Counted from the stretch's first letter, positions 43,263-51,991 are shown. The stretch: DNA of 64,000 nucleotides from Aequorivita sp. UBA3180 (GCA_002364215.1 DEXQ01000003.1:229572-293571), one strand, 5' to 3'. Numbers and translations: made by a program. Notes: generated from the letters alone by a model not told the origin.

Positions 43263-44373
43263 TCATTGGTTTTTGATTGTACATTTCCTTTGCCTGTTTG
43301 TAGCCTTTTGGGGTCATTGCCCATTGATGCCCTTCTATGACAATCCAGCCCTCATTCTCTAACTTTTTAAGCGAACCTTTTGTAAAACCTTGAAAATTGT
43401 TCAGAATACGAATAGCGTGCGGATGCGAAATATTTTCGTGTTCTTGAGCAATGCCGTACATAAACTGCAGGGTTTTCATAAGCTTTAAATTTGTACGATT
43501 TTTACGAAAACGGATCTCACGGAACAGAAGTCCTCTCTTGTGGGAAAATATAAAGGAAAACAGCACAAGTACTCCAGCAACCAAAACAATTACCGGCCCG
43601 GTAGAAAGGTTGTTTTGACTGGCGCTTATTGCAGTTCCAAATACTCCTGAAAAAGCTCCTATTAAAGCCGAAAACAAAACCATAGTTCCCAGATTGTTGG
43701 TCCACTGCCGAGCTGCCGCCGCAGGTGCTAATAGTATGGCGCTCATTAACACAACTCCCACGGTTTGAAGTCCTAAAACAATAGCGAGTACAATTAAAAA
43801 GGTTATCAGTACATCAATAAATTTGGTGTTGAAACCAAGAGTTTTGGTGTAATCTGCATCAAATAGAAGTATTTTGAATTCCTTCCAAAAAAGGAGCATT
43901 ACAAAAAGTGAAATTCCAGTCACGATAATCATCAATCGCACATCACTCTCCACAAGGGTCGCGGCTTGGCCAAAAAGATATTTATCCAATCCAGCCTGGT
44001 TGGCATTGGGTTGTTTTTGAATGAATGTAAGCAACAACATCCCGAAACCGAAAAATATGGAAAGAATTAAGCCCAGTGCGGTATCGCTTTTAAGATGTGT
44101 TTTTGAAGTAATTCCCCTAATCCAAAATGTTCCAATTAACCCACTAACCAAAGCACCCAGCAATAAAATTCCTGAATCTTTAGCGCCTGTAATTAAAAAC
44201 GCCAATGCAATGCCCGGAAGGGCTGCGTGTGAAATGGCATCGCCCAATAAACTTTGTTTCCGAAGTACTGCAAAACTTCCCAGCATACCACAAATTGCCC
44301 CAAGCACTGCCGTGCCCAGCGTTATGGTGCGCAGGGTGTAATCGGTCCAGAGTAAGTTGAAATATTCTTGCAT
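43255..44373 (-). CDS. metal ABC transporter permease with C-terminal winged helix
   Basis: 372 residues, paralogous to the next gene. An ABC-3 permease (GSFAVLRKQSLLGDAISHAA, LLAPAAAARQWTNNLGTMVL) is followed by a winged-helix tail (HPHAIRILNNFQGFTKGSLK, then GHQWAMTPKGYKQAKEM). It is separated from the ATPase gene upstream by a 600-base insert with its own gene, unusual for this operon type. Confidence 0.88.
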   Translation of the reverse strand: MQEYFNLLWTDYTLRTITLGTAVLGAICGMLGSFAVLRKQSLLGDAISHAALPGIALAFLITGAKDSGILLLGALVSGLIGTFWIRGITSKTHLKSDTALGLILSIFFGFGMLLLTFIQKQPNANQAGLDKYLFGQAATLVESDVRLMIIVTGISLFVMLLFWKEFKILLFDADYTKTLGFNTKFIDVLITFLIVLAIVLGLQTVGVVLMSAILLAPAAAARQWTNNLGTMVLFSALIGAFSGVFGTAISASQNNLSTGPVIVLVAGVLVLFSFIFSHKRGLLFREIRFRKNRTNLKLMKTLQFMYGIAQEHENISHPHAIRILNNFQGFTKGSLKKLENEGWIVIEGHQWAMTPKGYKQAKEMYNQKPMNE

Positions 44374-44416
44374 TTTAGTGGACAGTTTTTTTAGTCGGTA
44401 GTCTTTAGTTAGTCGG

Positions 44417-44977
44417 TAGTCTTTAGACAGTAGTCGGTAGTGGGTTTGGTCTTGGGTTTGTTATTTCGTACTTTTTAAGTGAGATTTTTTATTATTTCGA
44501 ATTTTTCAATAGTCTACCGTCTACCGTTTACCCTCTATTTACTTTTTTTAAGATACTTTTGGAGTGAAATCGTCATTTTCGCTAATTCTGATAGTTTTAT
44601 TCTTGCGGCCTTATCATCATCTTCCGAAATAAAACCTTGCCGTTTAGCAATGGTAGAGCACACAACGCATTCTTTTGATGAATCCCAAGCCATTTGTAAA
44701 TATCTGTTGAACTGCGTATCGGTATCACCAGCTCCTTCAGCTATATTTAATGAAATGGAAACCGATGCTCTTTTGTATTGTGATGTTAATCCATACAATT
44801 CATCTTTCGGAAATTTTTTCGTAATTGAATATACATCATCCACAAAATCCAGTGATTTTTGATAAACCGTCAATTCTTCAAATTTAAATTTAGGATTTTC
44901 CATAACTGTATCTTTTTACAAATCATTAAATTCTACCGTCCACCCTCTACCGTCTATCGACTACCGTCTAAAGACTA
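44417..44977. mobile_element. four-helix-bundle cassette with inverted repeats
   Basis: A 24-base sequence starting TAGTCTTTAGAC at 44417-44440 recurs inverted at 44954-44977 with 22 of 24 positions matching. The unit (GTC)TACCG is repeated on both sides: AGTCGGTAGTC three times to the left in inverted sense, and TCTACCGT...CCCTCTA directly beside the gene on each side. The right arm includes the stop codon of the ABC ATPase gene. One gene, a four-helix-bundle protein, lies inside. Confidence 0.6.
44535..44903 (-). CDS. four helix bundle protein (S23/IVP family)
   Basis: 122 residues of the S23 intervening-sequence-protein fold (FEELTVYQKSLDFVDDVYSI, then LTSQYKRASVSISLNIAEGA and QFNRYLQMAWDSSKECVVCS). 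Relatives are found inside 23S rRNA intervening sequences and as accessory factors of diversity-generating retroelements (Avd). Many free copies in Bacteroidota have no known role. Here it sits inside a metal-transport operon, framed by repeats. No reverse transcriptase or rRNA is nearby. Confidence 0.9.
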   Translation of the reverse strand: MENPKFKFEELTVYQKSLDFVDDVYSITKKFPKDELYGLTSQYKRASVSISLNIAEGAGDTDTQFNRYLQMAWDSSKECVVCSTIAKRQGFISEDDDKAARIKLSELAKMTISLQKYLKKSK

Positions 44978-45715
44978 TTTATTAACCGCCACTTTATAGT
45001 TAATCCCATACGTCTTGGTAAGGTTATCATCATTAAAAATCTCCTTTACGGGACCAGTGGCTATTTTTTTCACATTTAAAAAGGTTACCCAATCAAAGTA
45101 TTCTGGGACGGTTTGTAAGTCGTGATGGACCACAACTACCGTTTTACCTGCTTTTCGTAATTCCTTTAAAATATTGATGATGGCAATTTCGGTTGTTGCA
45201 TCAACCCCCTGAAAGGGTTCGTCCATAAAATAGATAGCTGCGTCCTGTGCCAAAGCTCGGGCCAAAAATACCCGTTGTTGCTGTCCGCCGCTCAATTGGC
45301 TTATTTGTCTGTTTTTATAGGTGAGCATCCCCACTTTTTCCATGGATTCCAAGGCAATCTTTTTCTCCTTCTGCCCGGGTCGTTTTATCCAACCTAAACT
45401 TCCATAAGTACCCATCATCACTACATCAAGTGCGGTAGTGGGAAAATCCCAGTCCACGCTTCCTTTTTGGGGGACATAGGCTACCAATTTCCGTTGTTTT
45501 GAATAGGGTTTCCCATAAATGGAAACTGTTCCGGCAATGGGTTTTATAATGCCCAAAATTGTTTTTATCAATGTAGATTTTCCCGCCCCGTTTGGACCAA
45601 CGATTGCCATTAAAACCCCTTCGGGCACAGACAGGTCAATATCCCATAGCACCGGTTTGTAATTATAGGCTACGGTAAGATCATCTATCTGTACTGCCAG
45701 TTTTTGATCATGCAT
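44975..45715 (-). CDS. metal ABC transporter ATP-binding protein
   Basis: 246 residues. Walker A is [12 protein letters not shown] near residue 39, the ABC signature [15 protein letters not shown] near 140, Walker [10 protein letters not shown] and the switch histidine in VVVHHDLQ. The family is the Mn/Zn/Fe-importing group. Its stop codon lies inside the inverted repeat of the neighbouring cassette, so the last residues (NYKVAVNK) may have been affected by that insertion. It follows the solute-binding gene with 16 bases between. Confidence 0.94.
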   Translation of the reverse strand: MHDQKLAVQIDDLTVAYNYKPVLWDIDLSVPEGVLMAIVGPNGAGKSTLIKTILGIIKPIAGTVSIYGKPYSKQRKLVAYVPQKGSVDWDFPTTALDVVMMGTYGSLGWIKRPGQKEKKIALESMEKVGMLTYKNRQISQLSGGQQQRVFLARALAQDAAIYFMDEPFQGVDATTEIAIINILKELRKAGKTVVVVHHDLQTVPEYFDWVTFLNVKKIATGPVKEIFNDDNLTKTYGINYKVAVNK

Positions 45716-45731
45716 TCTTTAAAATTTGTTT

Positions 45732-46643
45732 TTATTTAAGGGCGTTTACAATAGTATTTACGTTGTATTTGAACATCCCGATATAGGTGCCTTCTTCCGT
45801 TCCGGTGCTACCAAGCGCATCGCTGTAAAGGGAACCGCCAATTTCAACATTGTGGTTTTTTGAAAGCACCGCTTGTTGCAGCGCCTCAATAGTGCGTCTT
45901 GGCACCGAACTTTCTACGAATATGGCTTTAATACTATTCTGAATTATAAATTCTGAAAGATTTTGAACGTCTTTTACACCCGCTTCGGTTGCGGTGGAAA
46001 TTCCCTGCAATCCAACAACATTGAACCCATAGGCCTTTCCGAAATAATTAAAGGCGTCGTGGGCGGTAACCAAAATGCGCTTTTCCTCTGGCAAGGTTGC
46101 AATGGTCGCTTTAATTTCACTTTCCAGCGCATCCAGTTTTTCCTGATATTTTTTATTGTTTTCAGAATAGCTTTCTGCGTTTTCAGGATCTGCTGTTGAA
46201 AGCTCATCAGTTACAAGTTGCGCAAATTGCTTAAAAAACTGAATATTGAACCATACATGCGGATCATAATTTGAAGCGAAATATTCCGAAGGTATCAATT
46301 CATTCTTTGGCAATCTGTCTCCCAAGGAGACAGTGTTTTTTTTGCCCTCCATTTTTTCAAAAATATCCACAAGTTTTCCTTCCAAATGAAGGCCGCTGTA
46401 AAAAATGATATCGGCCTTATAAAGTTTCGAAACATCGCCTTCACTGGCCTTGTAAAGATGCGGATCTACACCGGCGCCCATAAGTCCTTGCAGTGAAATA
46501 TGGTCACCGCCAATTTCAGAAACCAAATCGGTAAGCATGGTTGTTGTGGTAACAACCTTTAGTTTTTCGTTGTCTTCTGGCGCATTTTTACAGCTGAAAG
46601 CAAACGTTAATACGATAAGGATTATTAATTTTTTCATTTTCAA
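45732..46643 (-). CDS. metal ABC transporter solute-binding lipoprotein
   Basis: 303 residues of the cluster A-I (ZnuA/MntC/TroA) family. A lipoprotein signal (LIILIVLTFAFSCKN) is followed by ligand regions GVDPHLYKASEGD, NYDPHVWFNI and AHDAFNYFGKAYG. Histidines in these positions and an aspartate near DALGSTG form the metal site. There is no long histidine-rich loop typical of zinc-specific members, so manganese or iron is favoured, as an inference. Confidence 0.92.
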   Translation of the reverse strand: MKMKKLIILIVLTFAFSCKNAPEDNEKLKVVTTTTMLTDLVSEIGGDHISLQGLMGAGVDPHLYKASEGDVSKLYKADIIFYSGLHLEGKLVDIFEKMEGKKNTVSLGDRLPKNELIPSEYFASNYDPHVWFNIQFFKQFAQLVTDELSTADPENAESYSENNKKYQEKLDALESEIKATIATLPEEKRILVTAHDAFNYFGKAYGFNVVGLQGISTATEAGVKDVQNLSEFIIQNSIKAIFVESSVPRRTIEALQQAVLSKNHNVEIGGSLYSDALGSTGTEEGTYIGMFKYNVNTIVNALK

Positions 46644-46683
46644 TTCTTATTAATTTGAAAGAGCATTGTAACTGTAAAACCTG

Positions 46684-47340
46684 TTAAAGTGTTTGAACAT
46701 ACAGATTTTCAGCAATTTTATGCGAAATAAAAAACTGTTGGTTACCTACTTGGATTATCATAGAGCCATCAAAAAATTCCTTGCCAAGCACCGTAATTTT
46801 AGTGCCTATGCTGATTTTTTTCTTATCCAAATATTGTAGAAAGTCTGCGCTGCTTTCTCTCACGCCTACGCAAACGCCCTTTTGATTTTTCTCAATTTCT
46901 GAAAGCAGTTTTTTCTCTGTTCGTTTTAAAACGCCGTGTTTGTCGGGAATGGGGTCGCCGTGGGGGTCAAAATCTGGACTGCCCAAAAATTTATCGAGGC
47001 GGGTAATTAATTCTTCCGATTGAATGTGTTCGAGCTGCTCCGCAATTTCGTGAACCTCGTCCCAATGAAAGTTTAATTTTTCTACCAAAAAAACTTCCCA
47101 GAGCCGATGCTTTCTAATAACGTTGGCAGCTATCTTTTTGCCTTTTTCGGTTAATTTCGCTCCTTTATAGCGTTTATAAACTACCAGCTTTTTCTCTGCC
47201 AATTTTTGAATCATATCCGTTACAGAAGAGGGCTTGGTGGCCATACTTTCAGCAATAGCATTAGTACTTACTTCACCTGCGCTTTCATGCTCTAAGTGAA
47301 ATATGGCTTTCATATAATTTTCTTCGGCTAATGTAAACAT
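46684..47340 (-). CDS. DtxR/MntR family metal-dependent regulator
   Basis: 218 residues from ATG 47340 (MFTLAEENYMKAIFHLEHES); an in-frame ATG 9 codons upstream lies in the promoter box. The N-terminal winged helix has EVSTNAIAESMATKPSSVTD, the metal-binding dimerisation domain HKHRLWEVFLVEKL-like and HIQSEELITRLDKFLG, and a C-terminal SH3-like domain (KISIGTKITVLGKEFFDGSM). It is the first gene of the transport operon, 40 bases upstream of the solute-binding gene. A palindromic candidate operator lies in its upstream region. Confidence 0.92.
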   Translation of the reverse strand: MFTLAEENYMKAIFHLEHESAGEVSTNAIAESMATKPSSVTDMIQKLAEKKLVVYKRYKGAKLTEKGKKIAANVIRKHRLWEVFLVEKLNFHWDEVHEIAEQLEHIQSEELITRLDKFLGSPDFDPHGDPIPDKHGVLKRTEKKLLSEIEKNQKGVCVGVRESSADFLQYLDKKKISIGTKITVLGKEFFDGSMIIQVGNQQFFISHKIAENLYVQTL

Positions 47341-47345
47341 ATGTA

Positions 47346-47353
47346 CAAAAGTA
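47346..47353 (-). promoter_or_regulatory. -7 box TACTTTTG of the regulator gene
   Basis: Minus-strand TACTTTTG ends 6 bases before the ATG at 47340, so the message would start at or next to the start codon. Confidence 0.55.
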
Positions 47354-47383
47354 AAAACATTTTTCAATTAACCTATATTTTAT

Positions 47384-47401
47384 TTTTAGCCAAGGCTAAA
47401 A
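47384..47401. promoter_or_regulatory. candidate DtxR/MntR operator
   Basis: TTTTAGCC-AA-GGCTAAAA is a perfect 8-bp inverted repeat with a two-base centre. It resembles DtxR-family boxes of the TTAGGnnnnCCTAA kind in outline. It is centred about 50 bases upstream of the predicted transcript start of the regulator and operon. Confidence 0.65.
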
Positions 47402-47482
47402 TAACGCATAAAATGAAAATTACTCTTGAACTTTAATGCTATTTTCAAAAATAATTAGCTGAATATTAGTTTTGGAAAGTAA

Positions 47483-48214
47483 TTAAAATCCGCGTTCCTT
47501 CTGAAGCTGCTCATATGCCTCCTGAACCTTTGTGAATTTTTCCTGGGCTCCTTTTTGGTAGGCTTCATCCATATGTTGAAGTTTATCAGGATGGTATTTT
47601 TTTACCATAGTGCGGTAAGCCGTTTTAATTTCGGCATTAGTGGCGGTTCTTTCAATTTCCAAAATTTTGTAGGCACTGTCTGGATTTTTGAAAAACATCG
47701 CTTTGATACTTTCAAAATCGCGACCATAAATTCCCAAAAACCCTGCAATTCTATTGATCTCATTTACTTCAGCAGTTGAAACACTGCCATCGGCATTTGC
47801 AATACTGAACAAAAAATGTAGAATTTGCAATCGGCTTTCATAACGTGTTCTTTGACGCAAAAGCGAACAAATGTTTTGGGCCGAAATTTCACGGTTTTTT
47901 ATTACTTCGTTAAAAACTTTAAAGGTAGCATTTGCGCGCTCCCGCCCATAAGCTTGTACAAAATATTGACGAACATAATCAAGTTCTGTTTGGCTCACAT
48001 TTCCATCTGCCTTTATCACCAATGAAGCCAATGAAAGCAGGTTCAATTCAAAATCTGCTGGTGTAACTTGTTGTGGCGATGTGCCAAAGGAAGTTTGGAA
48101 TCTTCCTCCCTTTACGCTCAGGTTATCCAATAAGCTTCCCAAAATAAACCCAACGATAGCACCCGGAAATCGATACACAAAATAACCTAGTACGGCCAAT
48201 AACCAACGAAGCAT
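47483..48214 (-). CDS. TerB/DjlA-like co-chaperone with J domain
   Basis: 243 residues from ATG 48214 (MLRWLLAVLGYFVYRFPGAI), giving one N-terminal membrane helix. Residues about 55-165 are a TerB domain (FELNLLSLASLVIKADGNVS, then LHFLFSIANADGSVSTAEVN). The last about 65 residues are a J domain with HPD in TMVKKYHPDKLQ. DjlA proteins stimulate DnaK from the membrane. The open frame extends 11 codons upstream without support. Confidence 0.9.
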   Translation of the reverse strand: MLRWLLAVLGYFVYRFPGAIVGFILGSLLDNLSVKGGRFQTSFGTSPQQVTPADFELNLLSLASLVIKADGNVSQTELDYVRQYFVQAYGRERANATFKVFNEVIKNREISAQNICSLLRQRTRYESRLQILHFLFSIANADGSVSTAEVNEINRIAGFLGIYGRDFESIKAMFFKNPDSAYKILEIERTATNAEIKTAYRTMVKKYHPDKLQHMDEAYQKGAQEKFTKVQEAYEQLQKERGF

Positions 48215-48260
48215 GAAATTGTAATTTTTCTTTTTATAAGCCGACAAAGGTAACTATTTA

Positions 48261-48366
48261 AAATTCCAAATTTCAAATCCCAAATTCCAAAAACAAATTG
48301 ATTAATTGATAATAGTGTTTTCTTTTTAAGTTTTATTTGGAATTTGGAGCTTTTAATTTGGGATTT
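48261..48366. repeat. A/T-rich inverted repeat (AAATTCC family)
   Basis: AAATTCCAAAT (48261-48271) pairs with ATTTGGAATTT (48335-48345) and AAATCCCAAATT (48275-48286) with AATTTGGGATTT (48355-48366). It lies between the DjlA-like gene and the bacilliredoxin gene. Confidence 0.7.
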
Positions 48367-48395
48367 ATTTGAAAATTTTTCGTTTTCAAATTTCG

Positions 48396-48403
48396 TATCT
48401 TTG
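48396..48403 (+). promoter_or_regulatory. -7 box TATCTTTG of the bacilliredoxin gene
   Basis: Exact TAnnTTTG match 35 bases before the ATG at 48439, just right of the inverted repeat. Confidence 0.65.
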
Positions 48404-48438
48404 CAATCTTAATTTAATACAATAAAATTCAAAACATT

Positions 48439-48849
48439 ATGTATCCACCCGAACTAGTAAAACCCATGCGCGAAGACCTGACGAAAGTAGGTTTTTCTGA
48501 GCTACATACAGCAAATGACGTTGAAGAGGCTTTGAAAAAAGAAGGAACCACTTTGGTAGTTGTAAACTCCGTTTGTGGTTGTGCTGCTGCCAATGCGCGT
48601 CCCGGTGCCGCAATGTCTTTAAACAATTCAAAAAAGCCCGATAATTTGGTAACTGTTTTTGCGGGCGTTGACCGCGAAGCAGTAGATGCGGCAAGAGCCA
48701 ATATGGTTCCGTTTCCGCCAAGCTCGCCTTCTATGGCCTTGTTCAAAAATGGTGAATTGGTTCATATGCTCGAGCGCCACCACATTGAAGGCCGCCCAGC
48801 ACAAATGATTGCCGAAAACCTAAAAGGCGCGTATAACGAATATTGTTAA
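48439..48849 (+). CDS. bacilliredoxin (BrxA/BrxB, YphP family)
   Basis: 136 residues with thioredoxin-like fold and the C46-G-C48 redox motif (NSVCGCAAANARPG) of YphP-type proteins, which remove bacillithiol mixed disulfides in Firmicutes. Homologues are widespread in Bacteroidota, some of which make bacillithiol. The partner thiol here is not shown. A small membrane protein gene follows 15 bases later. Confidence 0.93.
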   Translation: MYPPELVKPMREDLTKVGFSELHTANDVEEALKKEGTTLVVVNSVCGCAAANARPGAAMSLNNSKKPDNLVTVFAGVDREAVDAARANMVPFPPSSPSMALFKNGELVHMLERHHIEGRPAQMIAENLKGAYNEYC

Positions 48850-48864
48850 GTAACCAAACAGGTT

Positions 48865-49101
48865 ATGATACAGCTCAACAAACCCTTGACCGTTATTATT
48901 GGCATCCTCGCTTTTGGCGCACTTGCCTTTAATATTTACGAAGACCCCAAGGTTTCCCATTTATTTGGAAAGGAAATAAACGATTGGCTTTATAGGGCAT
49001 TTTGGCTCTTAATTGTCGGACTGTGTGTTTACAATTATATTTACATAGACCGAAATACGTTGAAGAACAAATCGAAATCTAAGTTGAAATCGAAAAATTA
49101 A
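48865..49101 (+). CDS. small membrane protein, unknown
   Basis: 78 residues, two hydrophobic helices (LTVIIGILAFGALAFNIY and LYRAFWLLIVGLCVYNYIYI) and a basic tail (KSKSKLKSKN). Not recognised. It is likely cotranscribed with the bacilliredoxin gene. Confidence 0.7.
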   Translation: MIQLNKPLTVIIGILAFGALAFNIYEDPKVSHLFGKEINDWLYRAFWLLIVGLCVYNYIYIDRNTLKNKSKSKLKSKN

Positions 49102-49174
49102 TTTTTCGATTTTGAAAACAGAAATAGTCGAACACGAAAAACCGTCTTTTTAAGGGCGGTTTTCTTACTTTTGA

Positions 49175-49924
49175 ATGGAAATGGTGGCATTCTCTAAAAT
49201 AATAAGTTATCCCTTTACGGTATTGTTTTACCTGCTTTTTGGTATTACAATCGTTATTTTCCATCCCATACAATGGATTTGCTTTAACTGGTTTGGGTAC
49301 ACAGCACATAAAAAAAGTGTTGACTATTTAAACTGGACATTGCTTCGCTGTTTAAATGTGCTGGGTACTACCTTCCATATCGATATTAACACCAGCATCC
49401 CGAATAATGTCCCAATAATCATTGTCTCAAACCACCAAAGTATGTGGGATATTTCCCCTATTACTTGGTATTTGCGGAAATACCATCCCAAGTTTATTTC
49501 TAAAGTGGAATTAGGGAAAGGAATTCCTTCCGTTTCCTATAATTTGAGGCACGGCGGCTCTATTTTGATCGATAGAAAAAACCCGAGGCAAGCTATTGTT
49601 GAAATGGTGAAGTTTTCAAAATACCTTCAGAAATTTAAGCGAAGTGGCGTTATTTTCCCCGAGGGAACGCGCAGCAAAACAGGTGTGCCCAAGCCTTTTC
49701 GAAGAACCGGATTGCAAACGCTCTTTAAAAAAGTGCCCGATGGTTATGTTATTCCCGTTACCTTCAATAATTCCTGGAAGTTACAACGCTGGGGAATGTT
49801 CCCAATGCAAATGGGCGTCCGTTTGGAAATGACCGCGCATCCCGCAATAAAAATTGCCGATTATGAAGTGGAAACGCTAATTGACAAAGTGGAAGAAATC
49901 ATCACTTCAAAAATCCATAAATAA
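49175..49924 (+). CDS. plsC: 1-acyl-sn-glycerol-3-phosphate acyltransferase
   Basis: 249 residues. Transfers the second acyl chain in phosphatidate synthesis at the inner membrane. Motif I is NHQSMWD (H-x4-D) near residue 86, and motif III is FPEGTRSKTG near 161. A membrane helix precedes (YPFTVLFYLLFGITIVIF). The stop overlaps the next ATG by one base, so the HD gene is translationally coupled. Confidence 0.92.
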   Translation: MEMVAFSKIISYPFTVLFYLLFGITIVIFHPIQWICFNWFGYTAHKKSVDYLNWTLLRCLNVLGTTFHIDINTSIPNNVPIIIVSNHQSMWDISPITWYLRKYHPKFISKVELGKGIPSVSYNLRHGGSILIDRKNPRQAIVEMVKFSKYLQKFKRSGVIFPEGTRSKTGVPKPFRRTGLQTLFKKVPDGYVIPVTFNNSWKLQRWGMFPMQMGVRLEMTAHPAIKIADYEVETLIDKVEEIITSKIHK

Positions 49925-50586
49925 TGGCTTCATTTTCTTCGGAAGAAATAATTAAGAAGACAATTGCATTTGTGAAAAACGAATTGCAAAACGCCGAAGG
50001 TGGCCACGATTGGTTCCATATTGAACGGGTTTATAAAAACGCTTTGCTCATTTCCGAAAGTGAAAAAGTTGACAGAACCATCGTTTCGCTCGGCGCATTG
50101 CTGCACGATATAGCCGATTCCAAATTCCACAATGACGATGAAACCATTGGACCAAAAAAGGCCCGTCAATTTCTAAAAACCCAGAATATTTCCGAAGAAA
50201 TAATCGCACACGTTATAAAAATCATTGAAAATGTTTCTTATAAAGGTGGAAATCAAACACAAAAATTTCATTCAAAGGAATTGGAAGTTGTGCAGGATGC
50301 CGATAGGCTCGATGCGTTGGGAGCAATAGGAATTGCACGTACTTTTAATTATGGGGGTTTTAAAAACAGAAAGCTTTACGACCCCGAAATTAAACCCAAT
50401 TTGCATATGACGCCTTCGGAATACAAAGCTTCCGATGCGCCCACAATCAATCATTTTTATGAAAAACTCCTTCTTTTAAAAAACCGGATGAATACCGAAA
50501 CCGGTCGAAAAATTGCAGAAGAAAGACATGCTTTTATGGAAACTTTTCTGAAACAGTTTTATGCTGAGTGGGAAGGAAAGAAATAA
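49924..50586 (+). CDS. HD-domain phosphohydrolase
   Basis: 220 residues with H-x3-H near 28-32 (GHDWFHIERV), the central HD pair in LGALLHDIADSKFH, and a later VQDADRLDALGAIGIAR. This matches the YedJ/YpgQ-like HD hydrolases, which act on nucleotides or related phosphates in vitro. The physiological substrate is unknown. It ends convergently with the radical SAM gene, four bases apart. Confidence 0.9.
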   Translation: MASFSSEEIIKKTIAFVKNELQNAEGGHDWFHIERVYKNALLISESEKVDRTIVSLGALLHDIADSKFHNDDETIGPKKARQFLKTQNISEEIIAHVIKIIENVSYKGGNQTQKFHSKELEVVQDADRLDALGAIGIARTFNYGGFKNRKLYDPEIKPNLHMTPSEYKASDAPTINHFYEKLLLLKNRMNTETGRKIAEERHAFMETFLKQFYAEWEGKK

Positions 50587-50590
50587 AACT

Positions 50591-51661
50591 TTAAAACAAC
50601 TTCATCTGCGGGTTTTTAAGTTGTAAAAAATGCGAAGCATCAAGCGGTTCAATTTTTCGGTCTTTTAAATACTTCTTTTTTGCAATTGCCATCGTGTCTT
50701 TCACTTGTTCGCTGATGGTTCCCTCACCCTTCATTCGCCTTCCCCAATTGCTGTCGTTGAGGTTTCCGCCGTGGCATTCTGCTATTTGGTTTAAGATTCG
50801 TTCTGCTTTATCGGGGATGGTTTTGTGGGCCCAATCATTAAAGATTTCAGCAATTTGGCCGTTCAATCTCACAATAGTATAACCAACATCTATTGCGCCA
50901 AGTTCTGCCACTTTTTTTACCAAAGGAAGTATTTCGTGACTGTTAAGTGAAGGAATAATCGGTGCCATCATGACCCGAACGGGAATGCCATTTTCCGAAA
51001 GTGTTTCCACGGTTTTCAGTCGTTGTTTGATGCTCGCCGTTCGCGGTTCCAGCAATCTGCGGGTTTCTTCAGAAAGGGAAGTGATTGAAATGTTTGCTGA
51101 AATTATATTCAATTTTGCCATCTCTTTTAAAATATCCAAATCGCGGAGAATGAGAGAATTTTTGGTAGTAATGCCCGTTGGGTGTTTCCATTTCAGCATT
51201 ATTTCCAAACATTTTCGGGTTATTTCAAGTTTGCGTTCCAGCGGTTGATAACAATCCGTATTTCCCGAAAAAACGATAGTATTTCCCTGCCAATTCTTCG
51301 AAGTTATTTTTTCCTCTAAAAGTTGTGGCGCATTTTTCTTAAAAAGAATGTTCCGCTCAAAATCGAGACCGGCTCCATAACCCCAATATTCGTGGCTGTT
51401 CCGTGCATAGCAATACACACAACCGTGCTCACAGCCCTGATATGGGTTTGCCGAAAACCCCATCCCCACATCGGGGCTATCAACTTTGTTTACAAAAGAC
51501 TTGGGAAAAACCTCAATATAGTTTGTTTTGTTTTTATCGGCTTCTTCGCCTTCCGCTTCACAGAAATTAAGATATTCATCCAATACTTCGTGGCTGTTTT
51601 CGAAGAATCGGTTATGTATATTTTTCTGGGCACCACGGCCTTTTAAAAAATCAGCGGACAT
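50591..51661 (-). CDS. PA0069-like radical SAM protein
   Basis: 356 residues. The iron-sulfur site is CEHGCVYCYAR (C-x3-C-x2-C), with AdoMet-binding segments later, for example GNTIVFSGNTDCYQPLE. Members relate to spore photoproduct lyase-type SPL proteins, but the product is unknown and no SPL-specific residue is claimed. Length is normal. Confidence 0.9.
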   Translation of the reverse strand: MSADFLKGRGAQKNIHNRFFENSHEVLDEYLNFCEAEGEEADKNKTNYIEVFPKSFVNKVDSPDVGMGFSANPYQGCEHGCVYCYARNSHEYWGYGAGLDFERNILFKKNAPQLLEEKITSKNWQGNTIVFSGNTDCYQPLERKLEITRKCLEIMLKWKHPTGITTKNSLILRDLDILKEMAKLNIISANISITSLSEETRRLLEPRTASIKQRLKTVETLSENGIPVRVMMAPIIPSLNSHEILPLVKKVAELGAIDVGYTIVRLNGQIAEIFNDWAHKTIPDKAERILNQIAECHGGNLNDSNWGRRMKGEGTISEQVKDTMAIAKKKYLKDRKIEPLDASHFLQLKNPQMKLF

Positions 51662-51748
51662 AAAAAAACTTTGAAGATAGGTTTCTTCAAAGTTACTTAT
51701 TATTTGGAATAAATCCTTTTTCTATTGGAATAAATCCATTAATTTAAT

Positions 51749-51991
51749 TTATGCTTTATAAATCCCTCCTGTTTCACGCAGTTTTAAAAGTCGGTTTTGG
51801 TGGATGAAACGTATAAAGCGTTCGCCACTTTTATAATAGACACATTCTACAACACTGTCATTATTAGTTATTCCGGTAATGGGGTCTTCTTTTGAAATAT
51901 ATTTCAGTATTTCCATTTTAGGCGAATCGTTTTTTCCTTTAATTTTTACCCAATCTCCGGGTTTAAATTTTCTAGTTATCATAATCTTCAT
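51749..51991 (-). CDS. small YodC/DUF2158-like protein
   Basis: 80 residues from ATG 51991; the ATG at 51982 (MITRKFKPGDWVKIKG) and one at 52006 are alternatives that the sequence does not separate. A short beta barrel-like pattern (FKPGDWVKIKGKND, then VVECVYYKSGERFIRFIHQN) recalls the YodC/DUF2158 family, where G-D-V-V-x-L and C-x-W/Y are conserved. Function unknown. It lies downstream of hsp20 on the same strand, with a terminator between. Confidence 0.65.
   Translation of the reverse strand: MKIMITRKFKPGDWVKIKGKNDSPKMEILKYISKEDPITGITNNDSVVECVYYKSGERFIRFIHQNRLLKLRETGGIYKA

Noticed and set aside
44535..44903. A diversity-generating retroelement around the four-helix-bundle gene
   Set aside because: No reverse transcriptase, variable repeat or template repeat is found nearby.
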